From Pseudomonas sp. B33.4 (GTDB lineage Bacteria; Pseudomonadota; Gammaproteobacteria; Pseudomonadales; Pseudomonadaceae): a DNA stretch of 64,000 bases. Each line of letters starts with the position of its first letter. The stretch's first letter is position 1. This document shows positions 18,139 through 27,035 of this stretch, in pieces. The stretch lies in assembly GCF_034555375.1 (NCBI RefSeq), contig NZ_CP140706.1, positions 4,827,001 through 4,891,000 of the forward strand, read 5' to 3'. The notes beneath the pieces were generated by a model. It did no database searches, was not told the origin of the DNA, and saw only the letters and a program-made list of their open reading frames with translations. The translations under genes and the position numbers were made by a program.

Positions 18139-19187
18139 TGCGGGCGCGCTTCGACACGCTGTTCGGCCGCCTGTTTGGCGTGCTGTTCGTGGCGATCGTC
18201 CTCGCGCACCTGCTGGCCTTCACCTGGTTCCGTCTCTACGGCCCGCCCCCGCCACCACCGCCTCCGGAATTTTCCCAAGGTGCCGAGGGACAACAGCCAC
18301 CTCACGACCCACGTTACCCGCCACGGCCCCCGCGTCCATGGTTCGGTGGCCCGGTGGTGCCGCTGACCTTTCAGTTCATCACGTTGATGATCGCGGCATG
18401 GTACGGCGCCAAACTGCTCAGTCGTCCGATCCAGCGCCTCAGCGATGCTGCCGAGCGCCTCAGCGAAGACCTCGACAGCCCGCCACTTGATGAGTCCGGC
18501 CCGCGAGAAGCACGGCAAGCGGCGCACACTTTCAACCTGATGCAGCGGCGCATTCGCGAACAGGTGCAGCAACGCGCACGCATGCTCGGTGCCGTATCCC
18601 ACGACCTGCGCACGCCGCTGTCTCGGCTGAAACTGCGCCTGGAAAACATCAGCGATGAAAAGCTGCAGGGCCAGATGCGTCAGGATCTGGACGACATGAT
18701 CGGCATGCTCGACGCCACCCTCACCTACTTGCACGAACAACGCACCAGCGAAGCCTTGCAATTGATGGATGTGCAGGCGTTGGTCGAATCGCTGTGCGAA
18801 AACGCTCAGGACCAGGGCGCCGACGTGCAAGTCAGCGGCCATTGCGCACCGCTGCCGGTACAACCGATGGCGCTGCGTTCGTGCATCAATAACCTGATGG
18901 ACAATGCCCTGCGTTATGCCGGCCAGGCACGCATCGAATTGCAGGATCAGCGCGAGCAACTGCTGATTCGCGTGATCGACCACGGCCCGGGGATTGCCGA
19001 GGACAAGCGTGAAGCGGTGTTTGAACCGTTTTATCGTCTGGAAGGCTCGCGCAATCGCAATTCCGGCGGTGTGGGACTGGGAATGACCATTGCCCGCGAG
19101 GCGGCGCAGCGTTTGGGGGGACAGCTCAACCTTGAAGAAACCCCCGGCGGCGGCCTCACGGCTATCATTCGCCTGCCGCGCCCCTGA
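18138..19187 (+). CDS. Sensor histidine kinase
   Basis: 349 residues. Two membrane helices (11-30 and 75-95) enclose a short periplasmic loop that is almost all proline (PPPPPPPPE, then PRYPPRPPRPW), too small for a folded ligand domain. A HAMP linker at 95-145, phospho-acceptor His155 (GAVSHDLRTPLSRL) and the ATP-binding domain (NNLMDNALRYAG, GPGIAED, GGVGLGMTIAREAAQ) follow. The partner is the overlapping response regulator upstream. A REP doublet follows, then an EF-hand protein gene that may or may not be a target. Confidence 0.94.
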   Translation: MRARFDTLFGRLFGVLFVAIVLAHLLAFTWFRLYGPPPPPPPPEFSQGAEGQQPPHDPRYPPRPPRPWFGGPVVPLTFQFITLMIAAWYGAKLLSRPIQRLSDAAERLSEDLDSPPLDESGPREARQAAHTFNLMQRRIREQVQQRARMLGAVSHDLRTPLSRLKLRLENISDEKLQGQMRQDLDDMIGMLDATLTYLHEQRTSEALQLMDVQALVESLCENAQDQGADVQVSGHCAPLPVQPMALRSCINNLMDNALRYAGQARIELQDQREQLLIRVIDHGPGIAEDKREAVFEPFYRLEGSRNRNSGGVGLGMTIAREAAQRLGGQLNLEETPGGGLTAIIRLPRP

Positions 19188-19203
19188 GAAACACACATCC
19201 CCT

Positions 19204-19293
19204 TGTAGGAGTGAGCCTGCTCGCGATAGCGGTTTATCTGTGAGAGTTGCTTTGACTGGCACACCGCTATCGCGAGCAGGCTCACTCCTACAG
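19204..19293. repeat. REP doublet (REPIN)
   Basis: Inverted copies of TGTAGGAGTGAGCCTGCTCGCGATAGCGG face each other across a short interior. Confidence 0.93.
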
Positions 19294-19318
19294 GGGGTGG
19301 AGGTGAAATTTCAGTCTG

Positions 19319-19394
19319 TGTACCCACCGGTACAAATCCCACATATCCCCGACAACTTGCGCCCTGACGCTGCATAAGCCGGTACACCCACCGG
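19319..19394 (+). promoter_or_regulatory. Paired CCACCGGT sites upstream of the EF-hand gene
   Basis: TGTACCCACCGGTACA (19319-19334) contains the inverted hexamers TGTACC / GGTACA. A related sequence, CCGGTACACCCACCGG, is at 19379-19394, 26 bases before the EF-hand start. The two are 60 bases apart. They resemble a duplicated operator; the regulator is unknown. Confidence 0.35.
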
Positions 19395-19419
19395 TTTGCC
19401 ATTCCAGGGAGTGAGTCCG

Positions 19420-20265
19420 ATGATCGGTAGCGTCAGCAATTACACGAGCTATACCAGCACCAGCAGCACCTCCACGCAAAACGCGCGTAGCCAGCAACTG
19501 CAAAAAGAACTGTTCGCCAAACTCGACAGCAACGGCGACGGTGCGGTGGATCAGGACGAACTGAAAAGCGCTCTGTCGCAGAAGTCCGACGACGGCCTGC
19601 TGGTCAACCTGAGCAAACAATTCGGCGATCTGGACAGCGACGACAGCGGCAGCCTCAGCGCCGAAGAAATGACCGCCATGGCGCCCCCGCCACACGATCA
19701 AGCACCGGACACCGACCTCGCCGACGCGCTGATCAGCGCCCTCGACACCGATGGTGACGGCGCCATCAGCAGCGACGAACTGAGCAGCGGCCTGACCAGC
19801 GCCGGCAGCACCGCCGACAGCAACGAACTCTTCTCCGCCCTGGACAAGAACAAGGACGGCACCGTCAGCCAGGACGAACTTACCGCCAGCCTGACCCCAC
19901 CACCGCCTCCTCCCCCGCAAATCAACAGCGATGAACTGTTCAGTCAGCTCGATGCGGATGGCGATGGCAGCGTGACGGCCACCGAATCAAGCAGTGCTCT
20001 ACAGACCAGCAACGGCACCTCATCGACCAGCACCGACACCAGCGCCGCACTGCTCAAAGTACTCGACAGCGACAGCAGTGGCGGCGTGAGCAGTGATGAA
20101 CTGAAAGCGGCTTTACAGGCCGGGCGTGAACGACCGGACGAAGAACAGACGGCATCGACCCGGAGCACGACAGAAGCGCTGAATCGCATGATTGCCAATT
20201 TGAGCAAGCAGTACTCGCTCGATAGCGCAGCGCCGGTGGGCAAGTATTTGAATGTGGCGACTTGA
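19420..20265 (+). CDS. EF-hand calcium-binding protein with six loops (XopAW-like)
   Basis: 281 residues from ATG 19420, with AGGGAG 8 bases upstream. Six canonical 12-residue EF-hand loops can be counted, at 36-47 (DSNGDGAVDQDE), 72-83, 109-120 (DTDGDGAISSDE), 142-153 (DKNKDGTVSQDE), 178-189 (DADGDGSVTATE) and 216-227. They form three pairs separated by proline-rich linkers (APPPHDQAP; PPPPPPPQ). The N-terminus is Ser/Thr-rich without a signal peptide. Similar proteins in pseudomonads are annotated after the Xanthomonas effector XopAW, but no secretion signal is demonstrable here. It probably binds or buffers calcium. Confidence 0.9.
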   Translation: MIGSVSNYTSYTSTSSTSTQNARSQQLQKELFAKLDSNGDGAVDQDELKSALSQKSDDGLLVNLSKQFGDLDSDDSGSLSAEEMTAMAPPPHDQAPDTDLADALISALDTDGDGAISSDELSSGLTSAGSTADSNELFSALDKNKDGTVSQDELTASLTPPPPPPPQINSDELFSQLDADGDGSVTATESSSALQTSNGTSSTSTDTSAALLKVLDSDSSGGVSSDELKAALQAGRERPDEEQTASTRSTTEALNRMIANLSKQYSLDSAAPVGKYLNVAT

Positions 20266-20270
20266 GTCGA

Positions 20271-20436
20271 CGCCCCTCACCCTAACCCTCTCCCAGAGGG
20301 AGAGGGGACTGACCGAGGTGTTTGGGAGAGCTACGCCGACGTGAAATACCGAGTCGAACGCAAATTTTGAAAAGCTCACCAATCGGCCCCCTCTCCCTCG
20401 GGAGAGGGCTGGGCGGGCGGCGTTCCGATGAGGGGC
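20271..20436. repeat. 165-bp CTCTCCC-type inverted-repeat element, copy 1
   Basis: The ends are inverted: CCCCTCACCCTAACCCTCTCCC on one side (first 20 bases sufficient to identify it) and GGGAGAGGGCTGGG on the other, each with an internal CTCTCCC/GGGAGAG palindrome. The interior is in the opposite orientation to copies at 24655, 51886 and 61489 (TTCGACTCGGTATTTCACGTC appears on the minus strand). Confidence 0.85.
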
Positions 20437-20461
20437 AGCAACAACGCAAATCAAAAGCCGA

Positions 20462-20795
20462 ACGCGCCCCGCTCCTCACCACTCAATAGGCCGAGTGTCA
20501 GCTCGCCTGCTCTTGATCTTGAACCACGGGCGACGTCGGAAGGCTTCGTTCCGGGATTGATCCGGGCGTGGGAGCGCAGCGACCGTTTGGCGCAGCCAAA
20601 CACAGCGAGAGGAGGTGCAGCGAAGCAAACCGTAGGCGCTGCGCCCGGATCGATCCCGGAGCGAAGGAACCCCGAGCCCCAGCGAGCGGGCCGCACGCAG
20701 GAGCAAGCCTTTTGGGTTACCTTTTCGGCGTTTGGAAAAGGTGACCCGCCGTAAGGGCGGAACCCTAAGCAGCCGTTACCGCAGCAACGGATATT
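20462..20795. repeat. Structured 330-bp dispersed repeat, copy B
   Basis: This matches 10228-10555. Its hairpins are 20551-20568 with 20642-20659, 20585-20601, 20719-20742 and the invariant CCGCC-GTAAG-GGCGG near 20746-20760. It lies just past the 3' end of the permease gene, in the same relation to its neighbour as copy A has to the chemoreceptor gene. It is followed by a CCCAAA simple repeat (20798-20824). Confidence 0.88.
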
Positions 20796-20825
20796 CACCC
20801 AACCCCAAACCCAAACCCAAACCCG

Positions 20826-21878
20826 CTAGCGCCGCTCCTCAACCCGCCCCTGACTCTTGCTCCAATCCGTCAACAAACTATAAGCCACCGCCAACAGCGT
20901 AGGCCCGATAAACAACCCGATAAACCCAAACGCAATCAACCCGCCAAACACCCCAAGCAACACAATCACCAACGGCAAATTCCCGCCGCGGCTGATCAGA
21001 TAAGGCTTGAGCACGTTATCCACGCCACTGATGATGAACGTCCCCCAGATCCCGAGAAACACCGCCATCCCATACTCACCCTTCCACGCCAGCCAGGCCG
21101 TGGCCGGCACCCACACCAACGGCGGCCCCATCGGAATCAGACTCAGCAAAAACGTCACGATCCCGAGCACCAACGCCCCCGGCACCCCGGCGATCAAAAA
21201 CCCGATCAACGCCAGAACCGCCTGCGCCGCCGCCGTGCCGATCACGCCGTTAACCACCCGCTGCACCGTACCGGCCACCAACTCGATGTAATACCCGGCG
21301 CGATCACCAATCAAGCGCTCCAGCAGACTATGCACAAACGCCGCCAGTCGCGGCCCGTCGCGATAGAAAAAGAACACAAAAACGATGCTCAACGTCAGCT
21401 CGAGAATCCCGCCGCCAATCTGCGCACTGCGCGCCAGCAACCAGTTACCGACCTGCCCCAGATAAGGCTTGATCGACACCATCAGTGCGGCGCCCTGCTG
21501 ATCGATGCTGTTCCACAGTCCGACCAGCCGTTCCCCTACGAACGGCAAGGTCCCCAGCCAAACCGGCGCCTCCGGCAGACCGTCGACCTGCACATCCTTG
21601 ATAAACGCCGTGGCATCACGCACATGATCGGCCAGGTTGAACCCCAGCCACACCAGCGGCGCCGCCACCAGCAGCATCCAGCCCAACGTCAGAATCGCCG
21701 CAGCCAAGGACTCACGGCCATTGAGCCAACGGGTCAACAGGCGCATCAGCGGCCAACTGGCAAACGCCAGCACCGCGCCCCAGAACAGCGCCGACCAGAA
21801 CGGCGCCATCACCCACAGGCTGGCACCAAACAACACCAGCAGCAGGATCTGCACCAGCAGGCGATCGTTATTGAGCAT
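20826..21878 (-). CDS. AI-2E transporter family permease
   Basis: 350 residues with about eight hydrophobic helices. The family (YdiK/PerM/TqsA) is marked by the C-terminal stretch GVDNVLKPYLISRGGNLPLV and by GLFIGPTLLAVAYSLL. Inner-membrane location. The transported solute is not predictable; the family name comes from one E. coli member linked to autoinducer-2. ATG 21878 is followed directly by a normal N-terminus. The C-terminus (SKSQGRVEERR) is soluble. Confidence 0.92.
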   Translation of the reverse strand: MLNNDRLLVQILLLVLFGASLWVMAPFWSALFWGAVLAFASWPLMRLLTRWLNGRESLAAAILTLGWMLLVAAPLVWLGFNLADHVRDATAFIKDVQVDGLPEAPVWLGTLPFVGERLVGLWNSIDQQGAALMVSIKPYLGQVGNWLLARSAQIGGGILELTLSIVFVFFFYRDGPRLAAFVHSLLERLIGDRAGYYIELVAGTVQRVVNGVIGTAAAQAVLALIGFLIAGVPGALVLGIVTFLLSLIPMGPPLVWVPATAWLAWKGEYGMAVFLGIWGTFIISGVDNVLKPYLISRGGNLPLVIVLLGVFGGLIAFGFIGLFIGPTLLAVAYSLLTDWSKSQGRVEERR

Positions 21879-21947
21879 GTAAGGTCTCGAAAAAGTCAGT
21901 CAGGCAAAGAGTAGGCGAACACGCGGTTCGTGCTCGCCCGCAACAGC

Positions 21948-22754
21948 TTAACGCAACAGATCGATGCGCAGGCCAGAGCCTTCGACACTGCCGGTTTCCA
22001 TGCGCGCCGCCCGCACACCCTGATTGATCAGCGCCTGACGCCAGGCTTCGGCCTTGGGACCGGACACCGTCACGCGCAACGTCGTATCAAGGTTAAGTCC
22101 ACGGGAAATCAGCCGGAGCCAGGTGTCATCCGGCTCACTCACCCGATCGGGGAAATCCAGTTCGCCGGTGCTTTTAAGCTGACGCAACAGGGTCGCCGAG
22201 GTCTGCAGCAACTCACCCAGCGGCGCAACCGCCTCGAACTGCTCGACATGCAGATAGGCTTTGCGATTGCCACGGGTGATGCTATAGAGCGCCACCAGCG
22301 TGTTGTCCCGTGGCGCGGCCAGCCTCAACAGCAGATAGGCCTGCTGCTCGTCGGCACCATACAGCTTGGAATTGCCGAACACCTCGTTGGCCCAGAGACT
22401 GCTTTCGCCGCAATCACGCGCCTGACACCAGAACAGCAATTCGGCGTCCTGCTTTTGCAGGGCCTCGCGAGCGGCAGTGAAGGCTTCAGTGGCAGAGTGT
22501 TCGGGTGGCAACTCATAGGTCACCGCAGTGGTTTGGCCACGCGCAGTGACCTGGCCATCGAAACGCAGTTGTCCACTGATCTTGCGGATCGAACCCAGCG
22601 GATAAATCCGTTCAAGCTCAACAGCAGGGCGATAGTCGACAATTTGCGCATCGGCCAGACGCGGCACGATTTGCAGGTCATGACTGCCCGGCACATCGGC
22701 GGCGGACGAAAAGGAACTGAAGCAGCACAGCGCCAACAGCGTGAAAGACCGCAT
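21948..22754 (-). CDS. DUF4892 family exported protein
   Basis: 268 residues from ATG 22754, where GAGG is 6 bases upstream; another ATG is at 22766. Residues 1-19 are a signal peptide (SFTLLALCCFSSFSSAAD, cleavage after A-A). The mature protein matches what I recall as DUF4892, with SGQLRFDGQVTARG and a C-terminal domain with VTVSGPKAEAWRQALINQGV. Likely periplasmic or outer-membrane associated. No enzymatic motif is visible. It lies between the permease and the hydrolase genes on the same strand. Confidence 0.78.
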   Translation of the reverse strand: MRSFTLLALCCFSSFSSAADVPGSHDLQIVPRLADAQIVDYRPAVELERIYPLGSIRKISGQLRFDGQVTARGQTTAVTYELPPEHSATEAFTAAREALQKQDAELLFWCQARDCGESSLWANEVFGNSKLYGADEQQAYLLLRLAAPRDNTLVALYSITRGNRKAYLHVEQFEAVAPLGELLQTSATLLRQLKSTGELDFPDRVSEPDDTWLRLISRGLNLDTTLRVTVSGPKAEAWRQALINQGVRAARMETGSVEGSGLRIDLLR

Positions 22755-22869
22755 CGGCAGCCTCATCGGATCGGCATGGCTTGGCTAATCGGGGTCGCAG
22801 CGGTATAGAAATCCATCGTGGTTGTCTCCCATTTCAACCCGACCAGCCTCGACAGTTGCCCGCAGCAAG

Positions 22870-23724
22870 TCAAGGAATGGCGAAGAAGCGATTGAAACAG
22901 TCTGCGACAAGATCCGCGCCGGCCTCATCGTTCAAGTGCAAATGGTGCCCGCCCGCCAACTGTTCCCGGCTAAAGGGTAGACGCTCCAGCAGCTCTGGAT
23001 GTTTGGCCAGCATGCCGTCAGCCGCCACGACCAAATGCGCCGGACAACTGACCCGAAGCGCAAAAGCCATTGCCTGTTCCTGGGTCAGACGCAGCGGCGA
23101 TGGCAGGGTCAGGCGATTGTCGGTGCGCCAGGTATAACCGCCGGGGACCGGCATCAGACCGCGCTGAGCCAACAACTCAGCTGCCTCACGGCTGACGGCG
23201 ACCAGACCTTTCATGCGCGCTTCGATGGCACGGTCGAGGGTGTTGTAGACCGGTTTGCGTTTTTCCCGCAGATCCAGTTGTGCTTGCAGGGCCATGCCCA
23301 TGCGCTCGGCCGCATTTTCGCCTTTGTCCGTAGGAGGAATCACGCCGTCAATCAGCGCCAGATGGCTGATGCGTTCCGGTAACGAACCCGCCAGCACCAT
23401 CGAGACAATGGCGCCCATCGAATGCCCGAGCAGGCCGAAACGCTTCCAGCCCAGTTGTTCAGCAACTTGCAGCACGTCATGGGCGTAATCCCACAGCGCA
23501 TACCCGGCACCGTTCGGCCGGTGCCCGGAATGTCCGTGCCCGGCCATGTCCAGCGCGATGATGCGCAAGCCTTTGAGCTTGGGTGCCAGACGCGCAAAGC
23601 TGTTGGCGTTATCCAGCCAGCCATGCAGCGCGATCACCGGCATACCGTCCTCGGGGCCGAACAAATGCGCGGCCAGCTCGATATGCGGCAGGCTCAGGCG
23701 CACTTCTTCGAAGGTCGGGTTCAT
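22870..23724 (-). CDS. Alpha/beta hydrolase
   Basis: 284 residues. The ATG at 23724 overlaps the stop of the upstream hydrolase gene by four bases (ATGA), so the pair is translationally coupled. The fold is clear: HGWLDNANSF (oxyanion region), nucleophile Ser in LLGHSMGAIVS, an Asp near VVAADG and the catalytic His in GGHHLHLN. Members of this branch act on esters or epoxides; the substrate is unknown. The genomic setting (acyl-CoA ligase, thioesterase, second hydrolase) suggests lipid metabolism. The same arrangement occurs in P. aeruginosa around PA1617-PA1622 (recalled). Confidence 0.92.
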   Translation of the reverse strand: MNPTFEEVRLSLPHIELAAHLFGPEDGMPVIALHGWLDNANSFARLAPKLKGLRIIALDMAGHGHSGHRPNGAGYALWDYAHDVLQVAEQLGWKRFGLLGHSMGAIVSMVLAGSLPERISHLALIDGVIPPTDKGENAAERMGMALQAQLDLREKRKPVYNTLDRAIEARMKGLVAVSREAAELLAQRGLMPVPGGYTWRTDNRLTLPSPLRLTQEQAMAFALRVSCPAHLVVAADGMLAKHPELLERLPFSREQLAGGHHLHLNDEAGADLVADCFNRFFAIP

Positions 23725-24527
23725 GCGCAATCCTTGTCCTGACCGGTTTCCCAGCGGTTGAACAGGTTTTTCAACAGTCGCGCGGTGTCCTGTGGACGCT
23801 CAAGCGGGAACATGTGTCCGCCGGGCATGCTCAGAGCCTCGCCTTGAGCCAGACGTGAAACGAATCGGGTGTGATGGCGCATGACCACGCGGCTCTTGTG
23901 CCCGCGCACCACCGCCAGCGGCACCTGCAACTGCCGAGTGCGGCCGGGGCTGGTGTGCGGCACGCCGCGATAGATACTGATCTCGGTGGCCGGGTCGAAA
24001 CGCAGGCGCAGTTTGTCGCCAACCTTGTGCAAACCGTGCTGCAGGTAGGCGTCGAAGCATTCCGGATCGAAACCGCGAAACAGCGTCTTGCCAGCAAAAT
24101 AGCTGCGCGCACTGTCGAGATCGGCAAATTCTTCACGGCGCCCCAGCGTCCGCCCGGCCGGGGTCAGCTTGTCGATAAAACCAAAACGCTTGGCGGCACG
24201 GATCACCCATTGATCGGTGCGGGTCAGCACCGGCGAGTCAAGCATCACCACCCCGCGATACAACTCAGGACAACGCAGCGCCGCGTGCAAATGCAACACA
24301 CCGCCAAAAGAATGGCCGACGCCCCATACCGGTTGATCCTGCTGCTGCAAATGGTGGATCAGCTCGTCGACGAGGTTGTACCAGTTGTCGTCCGCAGGAA
24401 AACGCGGGTCATGGGCATGCTGTTCCAAATGTGCAACCCGGTACTCGGGCGCCAGCGCCGCGAACAACTTGCCATAGGTACCCGAGGGAAACCCGTTGGC
24501 GTGGGCGAAAAAAATCGGTTGCGACAT
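23721..24527 (-). CDS. Alpha/beta hydrolase
   Basis: 268 residues from ATG 24527. It starts MSQPIFFAHANGFPSGTYGK, an unusual opening in which the oxyanion motif HANGFPSG is almost at the N-terminus. The nucleophile elbow is GVGHSFGGVLHLHA and the catalytic His is in MPGGHMFPLERP. The 268 residues include a lid region of about 70 residues (130-200). It overlaps the second hydrolase by four bases. The substrate is unknown. Confidence 0.92.
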   Translation of the reverse strand: MSQPIFFAHANGFPSGTYGKLFAALAPEYRVAHLEQHAHDPRFPADDNWYNLVDELIHHLQQQDQPVWGVGHSFGGVLHLHAALRCPELYRGVVMLDSPVLTRTDQWVIRAAKRFGFIDKLTPAGRTLGRREEFADLDSARSYFAGKTLFRGFDPECFDAYLQHGLHKVGDKLRLRFDPATEISIYRGVPHTSPGRTRQLQVPLAVVRGHKSRVVMRHHTRFVSRLAQGEALSMPGGHMFPLERPQDTARLLKNLFNRWETGQDKDCA

Positions 24528-24654
24528 GCTGGTAAATCCATGAGCAGGAAACGTGGCGTTGATTGTCCGTAAGACCGCGCCCGACAGCAATGACCGTAAC
24601 TGCCAGGAATGATGACAGTCCGCTCAGGGCTATGGTGAGTCAGTCGGATCGCTA

Positions 24655-24816
24655 CCCCCTCACTCCAGCCCTCTCCCCCAGGGGGGCGAGGGGGAAAGAG
24701 AGCCGATCTCCGTACTTTTCCGAATCTGTATTCGACTCGGTATCTCAGGTCGATGTACTTCGAATAAACCACTCGGTCAGTCCCCTCTCCCTCTGGGAGA
24801 GGGTTAGAGTGAGGGC
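24655..24816. repeat. 165-bp CTCTCCC-type inverted-repeat element, copy 2
   Basis: It begins CCCCCTCACTCCAGCCCTCT and ends GGGAGAGGGTTAGAGTGAGG, with the interior motif TCAGGTCGATGTACTTCG shared with copy 3. The right end overlaps the last codons of the thioesterase gene. Confidence 0.87.
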
Positions 24817-25247
24817 GGCTGCTCACCCAGCGGTACCACCGCCATGGTCAGCCGCGACACACAACTGGCCTTGCCTTCATCACTGGTCAAACGAATGTCC
24901 CAGACATGCGTCGTGCGGCCAATGTGAATCGGTTTGGCCACCGCCGTCACCCGGCCACTGCGCAAGCCGCGCAAATGGTTGGCGTTGATTTCAAGCCCCA
25001 CGCAGTAGAACTTGCTGGCATCGATGCACAGATAACTGGCCATCGAACCGACGGATTCCGCCAGCACCACCGATGCACCGCCATGCAGCAAACCGTAGGG
25101 CTGATGGGTGCGATGGTCGATGACCATGCTCGCGGTCAGCGATTGCTCGTCGAACGCTTCGAAGCGAATGTCGAGTACTTCGCCGATGGTGTTTTTCTGG
25201 ATCGCGTTCAACTGCTCGATGTCGGGAGTGGTACGCCACAAGCTCAT
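24804..25247 (-). CDS. Hotdog-fold thioesterase
   Basis: 147 residues; ATG 25247 has AGGAAG 6 bases upstream. A PaaI/YbdB-type hotdog protein: the helix and active-site stretch HQPYGLLHGGASVVLAES holds the HGG motif and catalytic Glu. These enzymes release free acids from aroyl- or acyl-CoA. The last codons and the stop (PPSL and TAA) lie inside a CTCTCCC-type repeat, so the C-terminus is repeat-derived. It sits 31 bp downstream of the acyl-CoA ligase gene in the same operon. Confidence 0.92.
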   Translation of the reverse strand: MSLWRTTPDIEQLNAIQKNTIGEVLDIRFEAFDEQSLTASMVIDHRTHQPYGLLHGGASVVLAESVGSMASYLCIDASKFYCVGLEINANHLRGLRSGRVTAVAKPIHIGRTTHVWDIRLTSDEGKASCVSRLTMAVVPLGEQPPSL

Positions 25248-25278
25248 CGCAGACTTCCTTTGTTGTTTTATTGGTCGC

Positions 25279-26934
25279 TCAATCCTGCCACAGCACCGCC
25301 TCGCTGCGCTCGCTCCATTCTTCGAAGCGCGCACCGTAAGTGTCTTCGATGACGTTGCGCTTGATCTTCAGGGTCGGCGTGAGGAAGCCGTTTTCGACGG
25401 CCCAACTGTCCTTGACCACCACCAGTCGGCGCAGGCGTTCGTGCTTGTCGAGCACGGCGTTGACCTCTTCCAGCAGTTTTTCCAGGCTTGAATGCAGACT
25501 TGCCCGGCCCTCTTCCTGATTGACCGTGGACAGCACACACAAACCCAGCGGCGCACTCAGGCCATCGCCAACCACGCACACCTGTTCGATCCGCGAATGC
25601 ACGGCCAAACGATTTTCAATCGGCGCCGGAGCGACGTATTTGCCCTTGCTGGTCTTGAAGATTTCCTTGAGCCGGCCGGTCAGACGCAAACGCCCTGCGG
25701 CATCCTGTTCGCCCTTGTCGCCAGTGCGCAGAAAGCCATCCTCGGTAATCGTCTCTGCGGTTTTCAGCGGCTCCTTGAAATAGCCGAGCATGTTCGCCTG
25801 ACTGCGCACCTGCACTTCGCCCGACTCATCGATGCGCACTTCGACATCCGGGCACGGCTGGCCGATCCAGCCCTGCTTGTATTGCCCGGGCAGGCAGATA
25901 TGCGAGTAACCGCAGCCCTCGGTCATGCCATAGACTTCCAGTACATCAAGGCCGAGCTTCTGATACCAGGCGAGCAAGGTCTGCGGCACTGGCGCGGCGC
26001 CGGACAACGCCACACGCAAGGCATCCAGCCCCAACCCCGCCAGCACTTTGTGCCCGACCCGCTTGCCAATGAATGGCAGACCGAGGAGGAAATCCAGGCG
26101 CTTGGCCGGGATCTTGCCGTACACGCCCATCTGGAATTTGGTCCAGATGCGCGGCACGCCAAACATCGCGGTCGGCCGCGCACGCTTGAGATCCGTGATG
26201 AAGGTGTCGAGGCTCTCGGCAAAAAACACCGTCTGCCCGGTGTAGATCGACGCCAGCTCAACGAACATCCGTTCGGCGACGTGGCACAGCGGCAAGTACG
26301 ACAGCAGTCGGTCGTTCTCGTTGAGCCCAAACAATTGTGTGCCGCGTGTTGTAGCGAAGCCGAGGTTGGCAAAACTGTGCATGACACCTTTGGGCAGGCC
26401 AGTGGTGCCAGAGGTATAAATGATGGTCGCCAGTTGCTCGGCGGCCGGGCGTGGATCGTCCTGAATCGGTGAGCTGCGTTGCAAATCCGCCCAACTGAAA
26501 TCGAAATCCCCGGGTGGGTGCAGCGGCAGGCTGATGGTCGGCAAATCAGCCGGCACGCCTTTGGCCATGCCCGGCCAGTCATCGAGTTTGCCGATGAACG
26601 CCAGGACGCTTTCCGAATGATTGAGCACCTGCGCTACGGAGTCGGCGGTGAGATTGGGATACAGCGGAACAGAAACGTGCCCGGCCATCCAGATCGCCAG
26701 ATCGGCAATGATCCAGTGTGCGCAGTTCTTCGAGATCAGGGCGATGTGGCTGCCTTGCGGCAACTCACGCGCACGCAACCAATGTGCGGCGCAACGGGCC
26801 TGATGGCCGACATCCGCCCAGCTCAGCGTTTCAACCTGGCCGCCACCGACGGGCTGCACCAGAAAGCGCTGGCGCGGGTGTCGGGCTTCACGTTCGTAGA
26901 ACACGTCCAGCGGCAAACGGAAGGCGGCAGACAT
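25279..26934 (-). CDS. AMP-binding acyl-CoA synthetase
   Basis: 551 residues; ATG 26934 has AGGAG 8 bases upstream. The enzyme activates a fatty acid with ATP and CoA. The AMP-binding signature IIYTSGTTGLPKG is followed by EVYGMTEGCG, the LRTGDKG Asp that binds ATP ribose, and the C-terminal lysine region TPTLKIKRNVIE. The length and the FKTSKGKYVAPAPIE linker are typical of long-chain ligases of the FadD15/ACSBG type. It is the first gene of a probable ligase-thioesterase-hydrolase-hydrolase unit, and a palindromic operator candidate lies in front of it. Confidence 0.94.
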   Translation of the reverse strand: MSAAFRLPLDVFYEREARHPRQRFLVQPVGGGQVETLSWADVGHQARCAAHWLRARELPQGSHIALISKNCAHWIIADLAIWMAGHVSVPLYPNLTADSVAQVLNHSESVLAFIGKLDDWPGMAKGVPADLPTISLPLHPPGDFDFSWADLQRSSPIQDDPRPAAEQLATIIYTSGTTGLPKGVMHSFANLGFATTRGTQLFGLNENDRLLSYLPLCHVAERMFVELASIYTGQTVFFAESLDTFITDLKRARPTAMFGVPRIWTKFQMGVYGKIPAKRLDFLLGLPFIGKRVGHKVLAGLGLDALRVALSGAAPVPQTLLAWYQKLGLDVLEVYGMTEGCGYSHICLPGQYKQGWIGQPCPDVEVRIDESGEVQVRSQANMLGYFKEPLKTAETITEDGFLRTGDKGEQDAAGRLRLTGRLKEIFKTSKGKYVAPAPIENRLAVHSRIEQVCVVGDGLSAPLGLCVLSTVNQEEGRASLHSSLEKLLEEVNAVLDKHERLRRLVVVKDSWAVENGFLTPTLKIKRNVIEDTYGARFEEWSERSEAVLWQD

Positions 26935-26975
26935 GCGACTCGCTCCTGTTTTTTTGGTCTGGAGCAAGCGTAGTC

Positions 26976-26995
26976 AACCAAGCAAGTGCTTGGTT
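26976..26995. promoter_or_regulatory. Operator-like 20-bp palindrome upstream of the acyl-CoA ligase gene
   Basis: AACCAAGCA-AG-TGCTTGGTT is a perfect inverted repeat with a two-base spacer, 42 bases before the start codon. This form and size fit a TetR-family repressor of acyl-CoA metabolism. No TetR gene is adjacent. Confidence 0.6.
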
Positions 26996-27035
26996 GGAAA
27001 ATTCACACAAATAATTTCATGGTGTACGCGGTACC

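Noticed and set aside
20428..20798. Open frames within the 330-bp repeat, on both strands
   Set aside because: Copies A and B differ by frame-breaking changes, while the stems are preserved, so selection is on structure and not on a protein.
20798..20824. CCCAAA telomere-like simple repeat
   Set aside because: Only about four units and next to a dispersed repeat; most likely simple-sequence drift.
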